14,247 bases of DNA from assembly GCA_003449595.1 (NCBI GenBank), contig DMHB01000144.1, forward strand, positions 1-14,247. Reading direction: 5' to 3'. This document shows, piece after piece, positions 14,179-14,247 of this stretch. Below the pieces are notes generated by a model, which had not been told where the DNA came from, did not search any database, and worked only from the letters and a program-made list of their open reading frames with translations. This DNA is from Microscillaceae bacterium (lineage in GTDB: Bacteria > Bacteroidota > Bacteroidia > Cytophagales > Microscillaceae). The number at the start of each line of letters is the position of its first letter. The first letter of the stretch is position 1. Made by a program: the position numbers and the translations under genes.

Positions 14179-14247
14179 TTATATTTCGGATGGGTTGAGT
14201 GCTATCGGTTGGGCAGCATCCAAAATTTCTAAAGCCCTGCCCGAATA
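14179..14247 (-). CDS. Probable 3' end of a further minus-strand gene (partial)
   Basis: The last 69 bases read on the minus strand as 22 codons plus TAA (14181-14179), ending ALNPSEI. The composition (GRALEILDAAQPIAL) is protein-like, and the orientation matches the other minus-strand genes. It would end 85 bases before the GMC start. The opposite strand is also open here (LSAIGWAASK...), so strand and reality are uncertain. The family cannot be recognised from so short a tail. Confidence 0.4.
   Translation of the reverse strand, partial: YSGRALEILDAAQPIALNPSEI

Noticed and set aside
14195..14247. Plus-strand reading LSAIGWAASK at the right edge
   Set aside because: It would need a TTG start and has no promoter evidence; the minus-strand reading has a natural stop and agrees with neighbouring orientation. 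It remains possible.
1..14247. CRISPR arrays, insertion sequences, tRNA/rRNA genes, phage or defence genes
   Set aside because: I read both strands for repeat arrays, transposase motifs, tRNA cloverleafs and terminal repeats and saw none.

Overview
The window looks like chromosomal DNA from a Bacteroidota member, most likely of the Cytophagales type. This rests on moderate G+C, start codons without Shine-Dalgarno sequences, Bacteroidetes-style promoter boxes (TAnnTTTG), and the style of the PAS/GAF hybrid kinase and AraC-type regulator. The lineage is an inference from protein character, not a database match.

Layout: all confident genes except one lie on the minus strand. At the left edge are a possible tiny lipoprotein ORF (37-165) and a four-helix membrane protein (220-624). 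A DEAD-box RNA helicase follows on the plus strand (794-2500). It converges on dnaK (2582-4486), and a shared bidirectional hairpin terminator lies between them. Upstream of dnaK come rlmN (4591-5661), a single-domain response regulator (5707-6087), a 1222-residue hybrid histidine kinase (6087-9755) and an AraC-family regulator (9808-10806). These four are closely spaced or overlapping and may form one transcription unit. Next are a CNNM/CBS/CorC membrane protein (10927-12300), a GMC flavoprotein oxidoreductase (12471-14093) ending in a clear terminator, and the probable 3' tail of another minus-strand gene at the right edge.

Functionally this is a housekeeping and signalling neighbourhood: RNA remodelling (helicase), protein folding (DnaK), rRNA/tRNA methylation (RlmN), a complete cytoplasmic phosphorelay (kinase His, receiver Asp, Hpt His, then the separate receiver), a transcription regulator, a probable divalent-cation transporter and an alcohol/choline dehydrogenase-like enzyme.

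I found no CRISPR array, insertion sequence, prophage, tRNA, rRNA or defence system. I do not see strong evidence for a wholly new system. The points most worth a second look are the dnaK upstream region (a sigma-54-like box, a perfect palindrome and a TGCCA/TGTC element all within about 65 bases), the kinase-regulator-rlmN gene arrangement, and a palindrome in the leader of the AraC-type gene.
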